From Marsupella aquatica (lineage: Eukaryota > Marchantiophyta): a DNA stretch of 64,000 nt. Shown here piece after piece: positions 59,462 through 64,000 of the stretch (positions are counted from its first letter, which is position 1; the number at the start of each line of letters is the position of its first letter). Where the stretch lies: positions 15,810,001-15,874,000 of the forward strand of contig OZ316895.1 of NCBI GenBank assembly GCA_973895155.1, in the 5' to 3' direction. The notes beneath the pieces were generated by a model, which was not told the DNA's origin, did no database searches, and was given only the letters and a program-made list of their open reading frames with translations. Made by a program: the position numbers and the translations under genes.

Positions 59462-59665
59462 AGAAGAGGACGGTTAGGCATGCGACCCTCGCCACGAGGG
59501 AACGTACGCGGTGGAGGAAATGGACTATCGAGAAGGAGCACAAGTTCCCCACCCTCACTTCGGTTATGCCCTTGGAGTCGTTTCTCGAAGAGTGCAAATT
59601 GGGGAAAGTCGTACAAGCGGACCTCAAATTCGGGCAGTTGACAAAGAACAACACTGATATGTCGT
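59462..59665 (+). other. Open segment of unknown nature upstream of the P450 relic
   Basis: Several frames are open at once on both strands. One plus frame reads EKEHKFPTLTSVMPLESFLE to a TGA-free end near 59665. It may be an exon relic or chance. I assign no function. Confidence 0.12.
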
Positions 59666-59879
59666 AAACTAGAGGTACATGGAGGTCATGATAGAGCTGT
59701 TCAGATTGTTCGGTGTGTTCAGCCACGCAGATTACATCCCATTCTCGCAGAACTTTCACCTGTAAGGGTACAACAAACAAATGCAAGTGCAAAGACAGAC
59801 TGATATCTTCTTGCATGGATAACGTAGTCAAGGAACACCGATCGACAGAGACTTGCTTCTGAGACTCGAGCTGAGACTT

Positions 59880-60345
59880 CCGAACAGCATCAATGGTGAC
59901 TTTATGGGATTTGTCGTTGTGTTGCTGACTCGTCCAAGCGGACCCGATGAAAACGTTCGACTCACCAGCAAATCAAATCCATCCTACTGTATATCGAATC
60001 GATCAGTCAGAGCTCAAATCTGGAACCCTACTTGCAAAACTCTCCTGCTCACATTGAAGCTGTGTCAATTCGAGTGCTTATGCCAATCATGGCTCTGATG
60101 TTGATGGGTTGTGCTCGATCACCAACTCAGTAACTTGCCTGGGATATATCATTCCAGGATCGACCGCATTTCGGGAGGATTGGAAACATCCAGCTAGTAA
60201 TTCAGTGGAATGGATCTTGACATGGCTGTTGAATCACCCGGCCGCACTGAAAAAGGTCGAAGACGAGCTCGATTTTGTAGTGGTCTGGGCGAACATAATT
60301 TCCACAACTGCATGCCTTCAGGCGTCTCATCAGAGTCTCACAGTT
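59880..60345 (+). pseudogene. Cytochrome P450 relic
   Basis: Fragments match plant P450 text around the I helix: a GDFMGFVVVLLTRPSGPDEN stretch (59896-59955), resembling the FVDVLLSL linker, then NSVEWILTWLLNHPAALKKV and EDELDFVV (60198-60280). The pieces lie in different frames. The oxygen-binding (A/G)GxDT motif, the ExxR pair and the Cys haem-binding loop are all absent. It is a short, broken remnant, not a working monooxygenase. Confidence 0.6.
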
Positions 60346-60359
60346 TACTGGAGAAGCTG

Positions 60360-62000
60360 AATCCAGTCCCTTTAGAGCTCACTCCAGGCTTGAATTCCAT
60401 AGTCTAGTCCAGAGGAGCGCACAATGATGGTGAAGTTCTGCCCAGGCTCGACAGTCCAGTGACATTCTCTAAGTGCACACTCCTGGGAAGAAGCCTCTGT
60501 TGTGCATGACATTATAAGTGCAAAAACTTGGACTTTGCATTTATTAATTGCAATGGGCCCTCCCTCAGTCTTGACTGCATTTTGTAACTTGTACGCATTT
60601 TGTAACTTGTACATCCCTGCCTTAAAACATGATGAGTGCAAATTTTACTATACATCCTAATGGCTTGCACTAATTGTAAGTGGAATAAATTGTGCGCTTA
60701 CTGGTAAGTATGCATAAACCCTTCTACAGTAAAGGGTTTGCACATATATGTTTGACAGTTTGGTGCTTCACTCTTTGCACTTACAAAAGGTGAAAAATGG
60801 CAGGGGAAGAAGCCAAGGACAGGACAATTTGCAATTACACAGGGTTTTCACTTATGGAGTGTGCACTGAGAGAGCTGTCAATGTTGTTTCTGGTGCTCAT
60901 GTACCAGGTCATGTCCCTCTGAGGGTCACATGGCAAAAGGAGGACCGAGGCCTATGTTGTGTGTTACCCAACAACTTATTCTACCCGTTTGTTGTGGAGG
61001 TTTCTGGGGCTCTACATCCAACCTTCTTACAATCGTGTGCGGTTCATTATGTTAAGCGGAGGCCTTAATATCCTCCTGAGTATGTTTGTCCTGAGTATGT
61101 TTGTCATCACGCCTTTTTTCAATAGCAGGTGTCAGTCTCACTTCAGAGGACTGGAGCATTTACTATACTTTGTGGGGGTGAAGTGGTTGGGTCTAGGGGC
61201 AGGTAGTCAGGTTATCTTGTTAGAACCCCCCCTACCCAATTCAGTTTGGAGCTCTCCAACTTTTGCAGTTTGTTGATAGATAGAGTTTTAGGTTTTCTGT
61301 CATCAATTGGTTTTGGAGTGGGCTTTTGTTGGAGGCCCTTGAGCTTTTTGGCTCTTTGATTGCCTCCCCTTCTTGGGACTTTTCCCTCTGGTATTTAGGA
61401 AACTGAAGCAAGGATGGACCACCATGTTAACATAGTGTTCCTGTGGACCAATGTTTTGGTGGTCCATGGGAGTTTGGGGCCCATAGATTGATGACTATGA
61501 GTCCAAAAGTCATTATTAGTTTTGGACATGTACGGCAACTAGAATAGGAGACATTAAACAAGGCAAGCCCAAAAGTTCATCTTAACGCAATGAAAATTAA
61601 TGTAGTGGAATTTACCCCTCTGGATTCTATGATGCAAAACTCATCCAAAAATGGCCAAAAGAAATCATTGTCACTTGGATGAATGTGTAACTTACCTACA
61701 CCTCTAGCCTGTCCCCAAAACTAAAATGATATCAATTTATGATATCAAGCTATTACAATGAAACTCAAATTTTGCAAAATGTGGTCCATGGGGTTTCAAA
61801 GACCAACCTTGTGGTCCATGGGATTTGGGCGCCCCCTTGTTTTTTTTGTTTTTTGTTATTTTGCTTTTATAGCTCCAATAGAGTTGAGGTCTAGGCTTCT
61901 AGAGTGAAGCCTCCACACCATGACTCTAGGGCCCACCAAGATTTATGTGCATGGAAAGGAGTATATCTACTAGGGCATCTCAGAACTAGTTGAGAAATAA
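60360..62000. other. Spacer without recognised genes
   Basis: Open frames at 60748-61276 have no recognised similarity. 60590-60625 carries a direct CATTTTGTAACTTGTAC duplication. 61885-61935 is a partial copy of the TCTAGA repeat family. Confidence 0.45.
61885..61940. mobile_element. TCTAGAGTGAAGCC-type repeat (partial copy 3)
   Basis: GGTCTAGGCTTCTAGAGTGA followed by AGCCTCCACACCATGACTCT and AGGGCCCACCA matches the right border of the copies at 39.5 and 48.8 kb. The left arm is missing. Confidence 0.65.
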
Positions 62001-62019
62001 TTACCCACGGAAAATTATG

Positions 62020-62545
62020 TCGCAGAGGGTTTGGGAGTGCAAACACGAAGGGTTTGGGAGGGCGGGAAGGTCCGGGCGAAGGGTTTGGGAAGAATCGGGT
62101 AATGACGGATTGGTCTGGGGTTACTGGTCTGTAACCCTGTGACCAGAAAGTGAGAAAACGCTGATCGGGGATAGCTGGGAACTTTTTCTGAGCTTTGTGG
62201 GAATGGGTTTCAGACAATAACCCCAGCCCAAACTATCATTATCATATGTAATGCCTGTCTGGAAAAAGATTACCGGGCAAGATTTTTTGGGCACATGGTT
62301 ATGGAAATGGTGGCACTTGCTAGAAAAGGTTACACACTGGTAACTTTGCTTCCTGACAGGAATTACAGGTTGGGCCTGCTCTGGATGGGGAGGGCGGGCA
62401 AAGGGTTCGGGAGGGCAGGGGGAGGGTCCAGGCCAGGCTTTACCATAGCCGGGTGAGGGGCCAGGCAGGGTACGGGACGGGGATGGGGAGGGCCAGCCGG
62501 TCGAGTACGGGGAGGGCCGGGGAGGGCCAAGGGAATAACAGGGAA
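62020..62545. repeat. G-rich self-similar tract
   Basis: The plus strand carries many GGG runs, with GAAGGGTTTGGGAGGGCGGG-type words at 62030-62090 and again at 62380-62410, and dense GGGGAGGGCCAG words to 62530. It looks able to form G-quadruplexes. Frames on the C-rich strand are proline-rich low-complexity shadows. Confidence 0.5.
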
Positions 62546-62634
62546 TATCCAACATTGGGACCGATTTCTGTCCGGCAAGTGACGAGTTGACATGCCCGAC
62601 AACTCGACAAGTTGCAGATCAGTTCAAACCTGGC

Positions 62635-62790
62635 TAGAGAGTGTACTCTCCAAGTAGGCAAGTAGGTTACTAATGTAGAGAGTGTACTCTCCAAGTAGGC
62701 AAGCAGGTTACTACCCTAGAGAGTGTACTCTCCAAGTAGGCAAGTAGGTTACTACTCTAGAGAGTGTACTCTCCAAGTAGGTGACTGTTG
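62635..62790. repeat. 41-bp tandem array with internal hairpin
   Basis: Units start at 62635, 62676, 62717 and 62758 (the last is partial). Each begins TAGAGAGTGTACTCTCCAAG and continues TAGGCAAG(T/C)AGGTTACTA. Each unit contains GAGAGT-GT-ACTCTC, a six-base-pair inverted repeat. The period is exactly 41 bases. Confidence 0.95.
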
Positions 62791-63574
62791 ATTGGTGAGT
62801 GCAGTCTGGGCAAGAGCGCGGCAAAACGCTTTCTGCAGCTTCCAATTTCCGTGACATCAACAAAATCTCTCAAACCCCACTCCCCTCGCAAATGGCTGCC
62901 GGCCTTCTTCGCCTCCGCTCCTTCGTTCACCATCGACAACCCACCCGACTCTTCATTGTTTGATTGATCCTCAAGATTTGCAAGCACGGAAAGAAAAAAT
63001 CGAAAGAAAGAAAGGTCACATGCTCCGCTTGCGAGCTCCGTGCAGATCCGTCAGTCTCTCCTCATGAGTCATCGCGTAATGCTAGTGTAAGGCCGTCCCA
63101 TTGTCAAGAATCTGGGACTCTCATCCTGCGTCTCCGCCTTTCTACTGCTCGGCTTGGCTCTCTTGCAGCAGCTGCTGAGGGTTTTACCATATGCGGCAGT
63201 CTGACATTGCAGAGCATCGAATTCGTAAGGAGGAGAGGAATGTTGGGGTTTAGCGATTTTTGCATTTCACGGAGATTGTTCCCGAAGACGTTCCTGGAAT
63301 CGAGAGTCTCTGAAATCAGGGAACACGTGTGTGCAGCAGGAGCAGGAACTCCCTACAATTTGAGCTGTTCAGCATCAGCAGCAGGCGAGGAATGTAGCGA
63401 AGGAGGAGAACAGCAGCGTTCTTGTAATCTGTCTTCACGATGAGAAACGGCTTCTGGGATTGATTTGCTTCTCCGAGGCTGGCAGTATATCTCCTATTTA
63501 TTTATATCTTCCTTTCTTTTTCACAACAACGGTGAGGGCAGCTGGGCGCGTTTTGTCAGGGCGGGATATTCAAG
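62791..63574 (+). promoter_or_regulatory. Gamma-tubulin upstream region and 5' leader
   Basis: The 780 bases before the gamma-tubulin ATG hold no recognised gene. The last ~150 bases are pyrimidine-rich and then GC-richer, fitting a leader. The 41-bp array ends about 800 bases upstream of the start codon. Confidence 0.4.

Positions 63575-64000
<426 letters not shown>

Noticed and set aside
62121-62694. Proline-rich minus-strand frames
   Set aside because: Translation of the G-rich tract; repetitive composition without domain features.
62635-62790. CRISPR-like array
   Set aside because: Units are head-to-tail copies with no distinct spacers, in a plant nuclear context.

Overview
The window is nuclear DNA of a land plant. 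It carries intron-rich genes with GT-AG (and one likely GC-AG) introns, a plant-type two-domain DJ-1 protein, catalase, mitochondrial methylcrotonyl-CoA carboxylase beta subunit, a LigB/DODA-type dioxygenase, an F-box protein and gamma-tubulin, together with a Ty1/Copia retrotransposon, tRNA-derived SINEs and MITE-like foldback elements. The sequence does not fix the lineage. The large repeat-filled intergenic spaces fit many plants, including non-seed plants. There are no bacterial operons, CRISPR arrays or phage genes.

Layout. 0-3.2 kb: two-domain DJ-1 gene (+), seven visible exons. 3.2-6.2 kb: spacer with a MITE (4735-4894) and an odd unassigned segment (3.58-4.34 kb). 6.2-17.6 kb: catalase gene (+) whose third intron holds a complete but decayed antisense Copia element (8046-14821) flanked by the 5-bp target duplication GCTTG. 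Catalase exon 2 carries reading-frame lesions. 20-32.6 kb: GC/GA-rich leader, then a long ubiquitin-like, BAG6/Scythe-type gene (+) of at least 16 exons. 33-37.5 kb: minisatellite, 96-bp duplication, a single-exon DUF3253 gene (-), SINE and foldback elements. 37.5-40.9 kb: spacer with a second SINE and a TIR repeat. 40.9-44.9 kb: MCCB (+, ten exons). 45.4-46.9 kb: DODA/LigB gene (-, three exons), convergent with MCCB. 47-57.5 kb: gene-poor, made largely of MITE-like repeats and short tandem duplications. 57.6-58.5 kb: a possible terminal exon and an F-box gene (+). 59.4-60.4 kb: cytochrome P450 relic. 62-62.8 kb: G-rich tract and 41-bp repeat array. 63.6-64 kb: first two exons of gamma-tubulin (+), cut by the window end.

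The genes do not form a pathway. Catalase (peroxisomal H2O2 removal) and DJ-1 (oxidative-stress protein) share a broad theme, and MCCB and DODA are close convergent neighbours, but these look like ordinary plant gene neighbours. The most unusual biology is structural: the Copia insertion in catalase with its very short, unequal LTRs and long leader; the duplicated 3' splice site in the BAG6-like gene; intragenic exon-for-exon duplication in DJ-1; and a bacterial-type DUF3253 gene beside foldback repeats. Exon borders were placed by eye from splice consensus, reading-frame continuity and family similarity.
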